DNA of 64,000 nucleotides, from contig CM069445.1 of assembly GCA_035610835.1 (NCBI GenBank), forward strand, positions 80,921,786 to 80,985,785, read 5' to 3'. Below are positions 1 through 11,068 of this stretch, one piece after another; position 1 is the stretch's first letter, and each line of letters starts with the position of its first letter. Below the pieces are notes generated by a model, which was not told the origin of the DNA, ran no database searches, and worked only from the letters and a program-made list of their open reading frames with translations. A program made the translations under genes and the position numbers. Source of the DNA: Ophiura sarsii (lineage: Eukaryota; Echinodermata; Ophiuroidea; Amphilepidida; Ophiuridae).

Positions 1-297
1 ATTAATTATTTGCTTAAATTAACCTTGTATTGCGGTAATTTAACAGAAATGTCTGTATATTGAAGTAATCGAGTCGATGAGACACCAAATTTAACTTTTG
101 GTCAACTAGGGTAGTTATATTTCTTCCCCGGTTGGTTTATTTCTTCACATCTCAATTATAAATCATACAAACAGAAGATTTTGATGATTAAGTCTGTGCA
201 AGTTTTCACAACGTCATTCCAAAAACAAACGTACCCAGGTGGGTCAGCATGTAGTTGCAGCCTCTGATTGGCTAAGAGTCGCGCGCTGAGTGTGTAT

Positions 298-555
298 CAG
301 CCCTTTTATGGCAAAAGAATGTATCTTATATGTAGTTTTCTAACAGTATACTTCCTTTTAACATGATTAAAGATAGCTTTTTTCTCCATAAATCATGTAG
401 TGGTAAAAGGCAATATATTACTTTTATTGTCTTTACAAGTTGCAACCTTTTCCCAAGTGAGGATTATTGAACCAAGTTAACACAATCCATGTTAAAAGGA
501 AGTATATCATTAGGAAAGTACATATAAGATACGTCCTTTTGCCATAAAAGGGCTG
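298..555. mobile_element. Inverted-repeat miniature element (258 bp)
   Basis: The ends are inverted copies of about 65 bp. The left arm begins CAGCCCTTTTATGGCAAAAG, and the right end read in reverse gives nearly the same, continuing through a shared TACTTCCTTTTAACATG segment. The immediate flanks are GTGTAT on the left and GTGTAG on the right, a likely 5-6 bp target duplication. No reading frame inside. A non-autonomous cut-and-paste transposon is the simplest reading; superfamily not assigned. Confidence 0.75.
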
Positions 556-1297
556 GTGTAGTATAGTCGCAGGCAACTACTTTTATCCAGCACCACTCTG
601 TCGACTCTATTTGATGTTAAAATCTAATTTACAACATCTGTATTAAGATTTCCCCATAAGGATGACTTGGATCATACAAAAAATAATAATAAAAGTAGCA
701 AATGAAAATTATCTTTCTTAAAATAACAACTGCAACACATTTAAGTAGCAATACATCAGAATGTAAGGGCACTTTTTTTTTGCTACTGCATCACAAAATT
801 TTAAGCCATGCATATTGAAAACCAATAGTAGAGCTAAAAAGACCCTTAATTTGGCTTTCATTCAAAAAAGAAATCTTAAAAATCGACAATGGCGTTATCA
901 TGTTAAACTTATAAGCCAATTCACAGGATGGTGGAATTATCGTGCCATTCTTCAAGATGGCTCTTTTCAGTTGTTTTTTCTTGATTCAGGCTTTGTGTCT
1001 TTTCAAGTTTTTCACAGATTTCATTGATTGGCATCTCTGAATCAGCCGGCCAAGCCAACAGTACTATGGATTGGCTCAAAATACCAGTTTCTACTAAATT
1101 GGATGTGGCATTATGATACAATGTTCATTTATTTTTATTTTTTAAATTGCTTGCATGACAGGCAACAATGTGGTATTTTAGCAATATCATTGGTTCTGAA
1201 TATGCAGGCCGTAAATGTTTGTGGCGCTTTAGTTAAAAATGTGCCCATTCTCTCTGACTTGTCCTGTATGTTTTCAAATTATGACTGAGAATCCATA

Positions 1298-1484
1298 TAC
1301 TGTAAAACACTATGATTTCAGGGATACTTTATTTTGCAAATTGAAAATTACTGCTATTTTAGTGGGCATTTAATTTCGCGAATCTGGCAATTTTACTGTT
1401 ACTTTCAATGCAAAATTGTCAGTTTCACGAATCCACATCCCTTGCGAAATTAAATCCCCCGCGAGATTAAGTAGTTTTACAGTA
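1298..1484. mobile_element. Short inverted-repeat element ending TACTGTAAAAC
   Basis: TACTGTAAAAC at the left end is mirrored by GTTTTACAGTA at the right. The interior is rich in TTCGCGAA-like half palindromes. A related layout, with ACTGCAAA ends, occurs at 16985-17182. Probably a miniature DNA transposon; the inverted repeats are short, so the exact boundaries are tentative. Confidence 0.5.
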
Positions 1485-1506
1485 CATGATCAAAGTAAGG
1501 TATTAA

Positions 1507-1860
1507 AGGAGTATGTTCCGATCCCTTTTGGTGCTATGATTTTTTTTAACATCAAGATATTTTGATATCAGAAGAATCCCCATATTTTTCTCATTTTGTC
1601 TGTAAAATCTTAGGGGCAGAAATGTTCCATTAAGAAATTATAGGGCTAAAATGTGGCGAATTACTGACAAAGGTGGTTAACCACCCACCAGTTTGTGTTC
1701 TACTCAATGGGCAAATGTTATGTGATCATGTGCTTCTAAAATAAGAACCATTGGAGTTATGCAACTCAAACTTTGGAATGTGACAATTTTAAGGATGACC
1801 TTCCATGTAAAATATAAAACATCAAGTTGTAAATCGGGCCAGCAATCAGAACATCTACCT
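1507..1860. mobile_element. TTAA-flanked miniature element, family A copy 1
   Basis: Bounded by TTAA at 1503-1506 and 1861-1864. The right terminus reads inward AGGTAGATGTTC and the left AGGAGTATGTTCCGATC. The interior matches two other copies at 44.6 and 47.7 kb, for example the shared segment ATGCAACTCAAACTTTGGAA. The TTAA duplication is typical of the piggyBac superfamily, but no transposase is present, so this is a non-autonomous copy. It is more diverged than the other two. Confidence 0.75.
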
Positions 1861-2114
1861 TTAATTAACCCCAAAGCATATCACCAAACAACAGTTTTAT
1901 AGTTTCATTTGCAGATAACTGTACAAGAAATTGAGAGCATACAATTGATTGATTGTTTTATTAAATTTGGATTCAACCTACATACTATTTGCACAAGACG
2001 GAATACTTCATATTACACTCTGTGCATATTGCATGGAGGATGAACACATATATCCATGAGATAGCCCGAGGCATTCTATACTAATAGAATGTATGAAGTT
2101 AATAAATAAGATAT

Positions 2115-2286
2115 AGTCTCAGACAAACTGGCGTGAATTAATTGAACCCAGTCCCTCTTTACTATTGCAGCAAAGAATTCCCCACTACCACAGAGGATGT
2201 ACCCACGCTGCTAAGAGGGACCAGGTTCGAGACCGTGTATTTTTAAGGTCTTCGTTAATTTAATTCACGCCAGTTTGTCTGAGTCT
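2115..2286. mobile_element. Palindromic element carrying tRNA-like promoter boxes
   Basis: The ends are inverted repeats of about 33 bp (left arm CTCAGACAAACTGGCGTGAA, mirrored near 2253-2283). The palindrome continues inward: GAACCCAGTCCCTCTT on the left faces AAGAGGGACCAGGTTC on the right. The right half contains GGTTCGAGACC, a good match to a tRNA B box, followed by GTGTATTTTT. Similar B-box and flanking sequence occurs on the minus strand at 40.88 kb. Probably a tRNA-related sequence caught in, or ancestral to, an inverted-repeat element. Confidence 0.65.
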
Positions 2287-2299
2287 GTATATAATTTAT

Positions 2300-2625
2300 T
2301 CATTTCACTTACTCGGCTTGTATCCTACATTCTGCTAGAATTATGCTTACAGGCCAACATTTATTAGCTAATATGTACTGAATGGTATGAATTTGTTACA
2401 ATAGGCAAATCCTTATTTCAGGGTATCGTCACCCGCATAAGAGTGTGATTTCACTTACTCGGCTTGTATCCTTTGCTTGATCTTCTTGTGGATTTAATTG
2501 AGTTTTGCTTATCATAGGTTCTAGAATCACGCTTATAGGCCAACATTTAGCTAATACTGAATGTATGAAGTTGTTACAATAGGCAAATTCTTTTTCGGTT
2601 TATCGTCACCCGCAAGTGTGTGGCG
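2300..2625 (+). repeat. Two tandem copies of a dispersed repeat (~150 bp)
   Basis: Two successive units begin CACTTACTCGGCTTGTATCC and run through CTTATAGGCCAACATTT-like sequence to ATCGTCACCCGCA. A third diverged copy lies at 45764-45870, so this is a dispersed repeat that has also been duplicated locally. No coding potential seen. Confidence 0.7.
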
Positions 2626-2880
2626 TTATCCACATTTGTAACAAAAGCTTGGCACATTAGTTAAATTTGTTTTAGGGGTATTTTTCTTCAGCATAGAAGT
2701 GTGGCAGTATCCACATATGTATCCTGTTACCTCATTTTGCACTGAGGAATAAAGCATTGCATTGTCTACAAATAATATATGGGGCATCAATGTGGATATT
2801 AGTTGTGTAGACATCTCACATCACAGATGGTTGTAGAGATCTTCAATATTAATATGCAAACACTTCAAGAAAGAAAATGA

Positions 2881-3069
2881 AGGGCAACATTTGCAGGGCA
2901 TGTTTACAGGAAGACCAGTGAGTCGGTTACCAAACTGATCTACTGGAAGAAGAAAGCCTTGAAGACCAACACGGTTGGAGGTGAAAGGATTCACAATGGT
3001 GATGCAGTAACGAAAACGAAAAGCCGCTATCTTTTGGAGTTTCGAGGACGACGCTACTTACAGGTTAGT
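2881..3069 (+). pseudogene. Fragment of non-LTR retrotransposon C-terminus
   Basis: One frame encodes RATFAGHVYRKTSESVTKLI and then YWKKK. It matches the C-terminal block of the reverse-transcriptase genes at 49.3-50.7 kb (FAGHCFRGSNELVSKLIHW) and 12.27-12.52 kb. This region lies after the polymerase domain in several invertebrate non-LTR elements. The similarity ends after about 28 residues, so it is a short relic of a related family. Confidence 0.5.
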
Positions 3070-3320
3070 TCAAATCTATTGTAGATTTATATAATATTGA
3101 AAGGCTTTGAGTGTGATACAAGAATATATGTTTATACAAGTGCAATATTCTTGTAACACACTGAAATAAAGGCATTCAATATTACTGCCTCTCCTCTTTT
3201 GCAAGATATATCTTTTAGTAAAACTGATACAGCGGCCAAAGATTGTGAATCGACAATAAATCTGTACCGTGGTTCTACCTATGAGTAAGCTATCACAAGT
3301 GCAAATACTTCTATTGTATA

Positions 3321-3660
3321 GATATGTGACCTGACACCACAAAATGAGAGTAAAGTCGTGGTGAAGATGTTGCTGAATTGAGCTAGGATAGCATGTTATT
3401 GATTTTTGCCGTTTGTTGTTAGAATAGACCAAGCCCTTGTATTTATAGCGGGATTATAAAATAAACAGCCTGACATGGCTGGTAATACTCTTAAAATAAG
3501 TTTACATACTGTCATTTTAGAATTCCCCTATAATAGAAGGGACCATGGATCCATACCAACAACAATTTAAATGGCAAATCACAAACATGCTATGCTGCCT
3601 CAATTCAGCAACATCTTCGCCGCGACTTTATGCTCGTTTTGTGGTGCCAGGTCACATAGC
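3321..3660. mobile_element. Fold-back repeat with ~88-bp arms
   Basis: Arms 3321-3410 and 3573-3660 are inverted copies around a loop of about 160 bp. Shared core sequences include GAAGATGTTGCTGAATTGAG. The arms differ at roughly one base in eight, so this is not recent. No open frame. Likely a miniature fold-back element; ends and target duplication unclear. Confidence 0.65.
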
Positions 3661-3805
3661 TTTATTCTGTAATAAATGTCGTGGAACTGCACTGGAAAAA
3701 ATTATATAAAGTCATAAAATCAATCAAGTATTTTTAATCAGTGCGGGTGTTGAGAACAATTTAATGCATGACGTTTTAGGGCTTAATAAAACTTAATACA
3801 TTCAG

Positions 3806-4036
3806 GACATCATTACCATCCGCACACCATCTCGTTCTCTTCGTTCCTCATCAGATATCCAACTGAAATATCCACCCCTAAGACTGCTCAGGACCGCGTC
3901 ATATGGACACCGTGCTTTCTCAGCTTCTGCACCACTTTTATGGAACCCGTTGCCGGTGCAAATCCGTGACATCCGCTCACTGAGTCTTTTTAAATCAAAA
4001 CTGAAAACACATCTTTTTACATTGCCAGATGTTTAA
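3806..4036 (+). pseudogene. C-terminal end of non-LTR retrotransposon ORF2
   Basis: The plus-strand frame ending at TAA 4034-4036 encodes a tail with YGHRAFSASAPLLWNPLP, then IRDIRSL and FKSKLKTHLF. This is the characteristic C-terminal signature of CR1/L2-like reverse transcriptases (YG.RAFS..AP.LWN.LP ... LK..LKTHLF). Upstream polymerase motifs are absent, as expected for a 5'-truncated insertion. The 3' tail follows directly. Confidence 0.8.
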
Positions 4037-4385
4037 CTTACATATGACTCTGTATTATCGTTATTATTATGTTTTCAAAACTTTTTATATTCCTAATGTG
4101 CAATATTGTGTGACACTTCAGTCTGATTCGGACCTTCCATCCATTTCGGACGCATGATCTCTTTGTGTGCGTTCGTCCGATGTGTCTGGGGAGTCCGAAC
4201 CACACATTGCAGTGCTGGTAACTGCTTTCTTGCTCATTGTCATGTGCTTTTTAATTATCTTTTTAATGGTTTTCTGCATTCTTATCATGTATTTTTGGTA
4301 TTTTGTGATATTGTTCATGTAAAGCGCTTTGTGTTATTTGTAAGGCGCTATATAAACACGGTATTATTATTATTATTATTATTAA
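4037..4385 (+). mobile_element. 3' UTR and tail of CR1/L2-like retrotransposon
   Basis: This continues the ORF2 tail just upstream. It contains the GC-rich hairpin region GTAAAGCGCTTTGTG ... AAGGCGCTATATAAAC and ends in a run of ATT trinucleotides. Such a hairpin followed by a short tandem repeat is the usual 3' end of CR1/L2-type elements, where the reverse transcriptase recognises its own RNA. The open frame seen across 4154-4411 is only translated UTR. Confidence 0.75.
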
Positions 4386-4474
4386 TCCTTTTCTACAACT
4401 TTATTCCATAATACATGTAGACTGGGTTACCCAACCTCTGTTGTAGGATTAATATCGCTATATCAGCACCAACA

Positions 4475-4547
4475 GCCTAGCTGGTTTAGTGGTATAACAT
4501 TCGCTTTCGGACCGAAAGGTCTTAAGTTGAATCCCTGTATTGTCATA
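4475..4547 (+). other. tRNA-like relic with A and B boxes
   Basis: TGGTTTAGTGG at 4482 fits the tRNA A box, and AGTTGAATCC resembles a B box that has lost one base. The middle can fold as an anticodon arm with TCG (Arg-type) in the loop, with one stem mismatch. The acceptor strands do not pair. It reads as a decayed tRNA or tRNA-derived repeat, not a working gene. Confidence 0.35.
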
Positions 4548-4599
4548 TTTTATTTAAAACCTTTGCTTTCAATTAATTTTTCTCAAATGAGGACAAAGT

Positions 4600-5219
4600 T
4601 TTTAAGTCAGAAGATTTCCGACTAGGCTATAATTTGTGAAATAGCTTACACCAACACTGTAACTTATCTTATTGATAAATATTTGTGACCAGTGGCGTCA
4701 AAAAGGACATGTTGTCGGCAAACACAGTTTTGAGATAGAGGCCAATGTATTTGGTGAAATATTAAAAAAATACTAGAAAAAACATGCTTCTTCAAATCAT
4801 ATCTTGTGATTACAAAATCTAATTTCTTTCAACATATCAAAAAAAACATGGTATCAATTCAAAGCTTAAAATGTGGTCTTTCAAGTGATACCAATAACTC
4901 GTATTTGTCCTGGGCCTCCAACATGTCCAATTTAATGTGACAACTGACAGGTCATATTTTATCTTCGACAGAGAAACTAAGTCATCCACCTTTGTTCAGT
5001 GACCCTAGAGTGTATTCAAGGGATTGTAACATCGTATGAATAATGTTTTTGCACTGGTGTATGTACCTATGCAATGACAAATACCAGTGCTTGGGCATGA
5101 ATACAGCATAGATCATGTGAAAATGCTCTGAGGTAACTACATGAAAGGATTATAATCAGCTTTGTATTACATCTTTTAACAATTATTTTCCCTGATACCG
5201 TGTGCTATATTTACAACAA
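4600..5219. other. Non-coding stretch, nothing recognised
   Basis: AT-rich sequence between the tRNA-like relic and the next inverted repeat. No reading frame, splice pattern, RNA gene or clear repeat was recognised on either strand. Confidence 0.5.
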
Positions 5220-5358
5220 GTTGCAGGATTGGTCATTATGAAAAAGAGTGTAGAAATCTGGTCTGGTGCAGATATTTATTCCGTTGCAAGTCAGTTATGA
5301 ACACCTCTTCCCCATGCTATCGATGGTCATTGGAGCGAAAAATGACCAATCTTGCAGC
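5220..5358. repeat. Small inverted repeat (139 bp)
   Basis: TTGCAGGATTGGTCATT at the left end is mirrored by AATGACCAATCTTGCAG at the right with one mismatch. The loop is about 100 bp. Possibly a miniature element; target duplication not evident. Confidence 0.5.
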
Positions 5359-5896
5359 TAACTCTAACTACCTAGCTTTGTGTGTATTTTGAGGATTTTT
5401 TTCGCTTTTAATTTTGAAAAATAATTAAAACAATTGTGAAGATTGCCTCTTTTTAAATGAAAACACAATTATTTTTCTTTTTGAACATTTTTTTATTTGA
5501 TATTTTTAATTTTCTGCCCAAAGAGTAGGATATTTGTTGCTGTCTTATTTTTGCTTTTCAATTCTCGGATACATACCTAAGGCATCCATGATGTTACTAA
5601 AGTAAATTATATCTTTGTTCATTTTGATGTGGCATAATAATATATTGGTCGTGCAACATTACTTTGTGACGGAAATAGAACTCCTCACATCTTTAATTGG
5701 ATAAACCAGTTACCATGGTTATGAAGCCTTACCCAAACCAATCACTACGGCATCCAATGATTCACAATGACTCATCCAGGGTGTAAACGTGATGCTCATA
5801 ATGTGCAGCAGTTCTTGTTATTGCTTTATGTCAGCTTCACTGGTTTAGCCAAGAAGATAACCTGTAGTTGCACCGTTGCACGTGACTGGGTTGTAT

Positions 5897-6055
5897 TAGT
5901 AGTAATATATGCAGTGTGCGTTCCGCAAGTCCAATGAGTTTAGTGATGTGATGTTTTGTTGCAGATGATGATTCAATACAATCCCAGGTATCATTGCAGC
6001 CATCAACCACAAGTTTCAAAAAAACAATAACTTAAGATTATATTTATGGCTTTAA
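5897..6055 (+). repeat. Dispersed repeat R, copy 1
   Basis: Begins TAGTAGTAATATATGCAGTG and ends CCATCAACCACAAG ... GCTTTAA. A second copy lies at 8754-9075 and a third diverged one at 45205-45300. Its 3' part ends exactly at the TTAA where the fold-back element begins. Comparing copies therefore fixes the fold-back boundary and shows that the TTAA was duplicated. Confidence 0.7.
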
Positions 6056-8739
6056 GACCGTGTATTTTTAAAACCCAGCCGCATCTCGGGGATGAAGGTT
6101 GGAGAAATCATTTCATACTTGGTCCACACATCAGTTATGATGAACCATCTCATATTATGGTGATAAATCTTTCATCGCGAGTCCCAGTGTTTCTAGATCA
6201 AAACACCCTAAATTTGCCAATTTCGACCATTTTAGCCTATATTCAGAAACGGGTAGTTTTAGTTTAAACCCTCCAACCGCAAAACGATTTTGCACAAGCC
6301 ACTTACACTGCAGTATCATCTTAAGATATCTATAGAGTATATCACATGTGCATTACATTTTGTTTAGCTTCTGTAACTTTTGTTTTATAACGGGATCAAA
6401 CTTGTGTTTTTCATGAAAAATAGCTCAAATTATGTGTCAAATTAAAAACGGGAATTATTTTACGTCAAGTAACCAATTTTAAAAATTCATATATTAATGC
6501 AATCTATACATATTAGTCTTCAACATATAAAAAATCACTGTTGGCTTTTTATTCCTACAAGTCGCTGTGTGACGTCAAAGTTACGCGTGTATATCACTCT
6601 ACATGAAATGTTGGAAAATGAATGACGCATAGTGTATCAACCATCTCCGTCATATGAGGGATGAAATGTCGTGTTTACGACGTGCATCTAAATAAATAAT
6701 ATATCCCATCTTGATAACAATCTTCAAATCCAAGATGCCTCCAAAATGGCCGCCATAATCACCAAAATACATAAAGAACGCGTGTATTAAATTCCATACA
6801 CTAAATTATGCAGTTTCAATGCCTATGCTCGAAATACCTGAAAGGAGACACACATTTGAGACATTCTTGAGGATTCTTTAGCTTCCATAATGGCCGCCGA
6901 TATGTCAAATTGGACATTAAATGGTTGAAACAAAGCTTCTTTATTTGTCATACCTATCTTCTGTAAGACGAGGTTTTTCAAAAAAAAGATCATATAATAT
7001 CGTTATTACAGTATAATATTTAGGCACCATATAACCATGATAACTAATCATGAGTATCTTGAAATAACTATGTTGACCACCAAATGCTGAATGTGGCCAT
7101 GAAATGCTTGAAATGTCTTCGGTGACATGTTAATGACATACTGGTATAATATCCATTGCTTTTAGTGTAAGCTGTCCATTGTCCATTGGAAAATAAAATT
7201 TTGGTTTATGATATGAATTGGGAGAGATATTGTGATTTAAGCATGGCAAGTGATTAATGACCACAGAATAGTCAAACGTTTCTGCTTGCCATTAAAACGG
7301 GCATTAAAATCAGGACCCAAGCGTGTGTCGTGTGGACCCACCGTGTATAAACAAACAAACAAAACAAAATGGCCAATACATTGCTAGCAGTTACATAATG
7401 TGTGTATGGTAAGGATCATTGAAGGCACAGATTCACCGTTTAAAATGTGACCAGCAACTGGTTGAATGTCTAAATAGTGAACGGTACCCCCAAAACGAAT
7501 TTCTGCATAGGCCTACATTGCTATAAAGATACATTGGAAAATTAAATATGTCTAGCAAAAAAATTGTGAAATGAAAATTAAGTATATCAATCGGTGATTC
7601 CAATTCAGCCACATGTGTCTGTATGGTACCATGATTTTTTTAGGACTTACATACAACGACATGTAGGAATAAAAAGCTAATAATGATTGTGTTTATTTTA
7701 AAGGTTAATATGTATAGACAGCATTGATTTGTAGATTATTAAAATTGGTTAAATGACGTAAACTAATTCCTGTTCTTAATTTGATACATAATAACGATAT
7801 CGTATACGTTTTGTTAAACTCTAGTCTTAAAGAAGATAGTTATAACAAATAAAGAATCATTGTTCCATCCATTTAATGTCCATTTTGACATGATCGGCGG
7901 CCATCATGGAAGGTAAAGAATCCTCAAGAACGTCTTAAATTAGTGTCTCCTTTCAGGCATTTCGATCATAGGCATTGAAACTGCATAATTTAGTGTATGG
8001 AATTAAATATGAGCATTCTATATGTATTTTGGCAATTATGGCGGCCATTTTGGAGGCCATCTTGGATTTGAAGATTGTTATCAAGATGAGATATATCAAA
8101 TATTTAGATGCACGTCGTAAACACAACATTTCATCCCTCATATGACCGAGATGGTTGATATACTATGCGTCATTCATTTTCCAACAATTTATATAGAGTG
8201 ATATACACACGTAACTTTGACGTCACACAGCGACTTGTAGGAATAAAAAGCCAACGGTGATTTTTTATATGTTGAAGATTAATATGTATAGATTGCATTA
8301 ATATGTGAATTTTTAAAATTGGTTGCTTGACGTAAAGTAATTCCCGTTTTTAATTTGACACATAATTTGAGCTATTTTTCATGAAAAACACAAGTTTGAT
8401 CCCATTATAAAACAAAAGTTACAGAAGCTAAACTAAATGTAATGCGCATGTTATATACTCTATAGGTATCTTAAGATGATACTGCAGTGTAAGTGTCTTG
8501 TGCAAAATCGTTTTGCAGTTGGAGGGTTTAAACTAAAACTACCCGTTTCTGAATATAGGCTAAAATGGTCGAAATTGGCAAATTTAGGGTGTTTTGATCT
8601 AGAAACACTGGGACTCGCGATGAAAGATTTATCACCATAATATGAGATAGTTCATCATAACTGATGTGTGGACCAAGTATGAAATGATTTCTCCAACCTT
8701 CATCCCCGAGATGCGGCTGGGTTTTAAAAATACACAGTC
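6056..8739. mobile_element. 2.68-kb fold-back element flanked by TTAA
   Basis: Two arms (6056-7010 and 7789-8739) are inverted copies around a loop of about 780 bp. The element starts GACCGTGTATTTTT and its other end read in reverse is GACTGTGTATTTTT. TTAA lies immediately outside at 6052-6055 and 8740-8743, which is typical of piggyBac-type insertion. No transposase frame is visible. The frame at 6046-6267 recurs inverted at the other end simply because the arms are copies, so it is not evidence for a gene. Transcription through it would yield a hairpin RNA of nearly 1 kb per arm. Confidence 0.8.
7640..7788 (+). repeat. Extra copy of an arm segment inside the fold-back loop
   Basis: The loop end contains TAGGAATAAAAAGC ... 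TTAAAATTGGTT.AATGACGTAAA, a direct, diverged copy of the right-arm segment at about 8235-8366. The mirrored left-arm segment lies near 6428-6565, so this block occurs three times in the element. This implies a duplication inside the element before or during formation of the inverted arms. Confidence 0.6.
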
Positions 8740-8753
8740 TTAATAGCTCAATA

Positions 8754-9075
8754 TAGTAGTAATATATGCAGTGTGTATTCTGCAATTCCAATGAGTTTAG
8801 TGATGTGATATTTTGTCCCAGTGAAAGATTTAATACAATAAGCCTTATCACCAATCGGGAAAATCCATTGATTATCCTTTTCTGATGCATTGTGGGATCC
8901 AGAACGGGGCAGATTTTGCCCTTTTGCGATCCCACAATGCAACAGAAAAGGATAATCAATGGCTTTTTTTATTTGCGATAAACCTTATCCCAGGTATCAA
9001 TGCAGCCATCAACCACAAGTTTCAAAAAAACAATAACTTTAATTGATATTTATAGCTTTAATAGCTCGTCGTAAG
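8754..9075 (+). repeat. Dispersed repeat R, copy 2, with an insertion
   Basis: Direct copy of 5897-6055, interrupted by a palindromic insertion. It continues past the point where copy 1 was cut by the fold-back, reading GCTTTAATAGCTCGTCGTAAG. The copy at 45.2 kb has the matching CGTAAGACG continuation. Confidence 0.65.
8840..8988. mobile_element. 149-bp palindromic miniature element inside repeat R
   Basis: Absent from repeat R copy 1, which reads straight through CAATCCCAGG. The insertion therefore lies between 8839 and 8989. Its core is a strong inverted repeat: CCATTGATTATCCTTTTCTG (8865-8884) faces its complement at 8943-8962. Outer ends AAGCCTTATC and AACCTTAT are weaker inverted copies. 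A clean insertion in a repeat is good evidence of mobility. Confidence 0.75.
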
Positions 9076-9329
9076 ATGTTTCAAAATGGTTTTTCTTCAT
9101 TTTCCCCCCTCAAAATGACTGTAAAATCAAACATGTCTGTGCAAATGTTGTATTTTGAAAGCCAACAAAATTATATGAGTCGGTATTCATTTGCCCATAA
9201 AGGAAAGAAATCACAGATTTCTAACAAATGGGGTGATCAGGCCCGTAGAACAGGGTGGGGTTTTTTTCGTCGTCTTACCTGTATTTTTCTATAGTGTTTT
9301 AAAATGCTCAAATATATTGAGACTTTTCA

Positions 9330-9945
9330 AAAATTGGTATCATTGTTCTTTGAGAATGATAATGCAATTCCATATATTGACACAATCCTCTAATGAGCCA
9401 TTTCAATGGAAAACAGGTGTTGAATGGCTCCATTATCCCATTAAACAGTGCTTATCTACTGCATGCTGGGATAATATTGAATCAACCTTTGATTTTATTG
9501 CACACGTACATATCATCTACCAAGGGAATTGAGATGAAATTGTAGGATACCATAATGTAACTGAGGAATTTGTATCACAATGTCAAAGGAGCCGATATAT
9601 CAAACTATTTACTATAGGCCAGGGTGCAGTTTTCAACATTTTTGGTATCATTATTCTTTAGAGAAATAAAATGCAAATCCATATATTGACACAATCCTCT
9701 AATGAGCCATTTCAATGGAAAACAGGTGTTGAATTGACTCCATTATCCCATTAAACAGTACTTATCTACTGCATGCTGGGATAATATTGAATCAACCTCT
9801 CGTTTTATATGATCATGTATCATCTACCAATACCCAATGGAATTGAGATGACATTATAGGTCACCAGATATAACTGAGGAATTTGTGCCACAATTTCAAA
9901 GTAGTTATATATCAAAATATTAACTATGAGTGGGGTGCAGTTTTT
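9330..9945 (+). repeat. Two tandem copies of a ~308-bp unit
   Basis: TTGGTATCATTGTTCTTT at 9334 recurs near 9642, and most of the unit matches, including CCATATATTGACACAATCCT and ATCTACTGCATGCTGGGATA. Each unit ends with GGGTGCAGTTTT. The copies differ by scattered substitutions and small indels, so this is an old tandem duplication. Open frames here are not supported as genes. Confidence 0.8.
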
Positions 9946-9959
9946 GTATGACCAAGGTA

Positions 9960-11060
9960 TATTATGTATCCTAATATTGAAAGGATTATGTATCGCAATG
10001 TTAATGGGGCACTGAGAGATTGCTGAGAAAAATGAAATTGGGAACAAATTAAGTGTTTCAATAGATAAGGTACCCAGGAACCCTGAAATGTAATAATGTA
10101 TGGGGAAAGGGTTGAATGATGCCGCTAGATAGAAATTTGTTGTAGCAATATATCTGGCGAGTGGTGCTGATAATTTCGATGTGATCTACATCGAAATGAC
10201 CAAATCATTAAATTTTACACTAGACAGCAAATTTTGTAAAAGGTTTCAGATGGTAGTTAGTATATGCCCAAGTATTACGTAGGTGCAAAAACCCTGATTT
10301 CCAGGAAAATCTTGGGTGCACTTCAATATGTGCATAAGGAGGACTAAAGAAAAGACTAATGTAGGTCAGATCTAATCCAAATACAAAGAGGTGGCTTTGG
10401 GTGCTGAAGTCTATTTAGGTAGGAAGTTGCATGTTACGTATATTTCTTTGTAATGTATGAGTATTTATTGCAGCATATCGCATGATAGTTTACTTCACAT
10501 TCCACATAAATGTATTAAAAAAATTATAAAAAATATTAAGAGGTCAATTTTGAATTCATATTTAATCTAACTTTATAAAATGTTCATCCTATAGCCTAGG
10601 GTTAACAATCTTGTTTCACCAAGTTGACCTCATCAAAAATTAACCTGAATTTACAGATAAGATTAATTATAGAATTATGATTTGACAGTTTTGACAATTT
10701 CAAAAGTGTACCTCTCTAAATACAATTTTATTGACAAATTAAGAAATTCTTCATATCAAATGCTTATTAATACCACAAGGCCCTATCTGTCATTTGTTAT
10801 ATTTGGGCTAGTATGCTAACCGATTTATATAAACTCAATCTAACTCCAAGCAGCTATTGCAGATACAGTCTTTTTGTTCAGACATCTAGTGATGTGAAAA
10901 TGCACTGTAATAGCTGCCATATGTTATACACTTTTGGTGTGATATTGTATACACCCTACATACACACAACAAGTATTTGTGATGCGCCATTTCCCGGAGG
11001 CTCAAAGCAAATTGCAAGCCCTTGAGAATGCATTCTTACACATGGCAGCCATTGTAGGTA
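9960..11060. other. Non-coding stretch, nothing recognised
   Basis: AT-rich sequence with scattered short frames on both strands and no convincing gene, RNA or repeat. The frame near 10813-11025 has no recognisable domain. Confidence 0.5.
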
Positions 11061-11068
11061 GTGCCTTG

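Noticed and set aside
6046..6267. 73-codon frame whose peptide recurs at 8528-8740 on the other strand
   Set aside because: The match is explained by the inverted arms of the fold-back element; no domain, and the start lies outside the element boundary.
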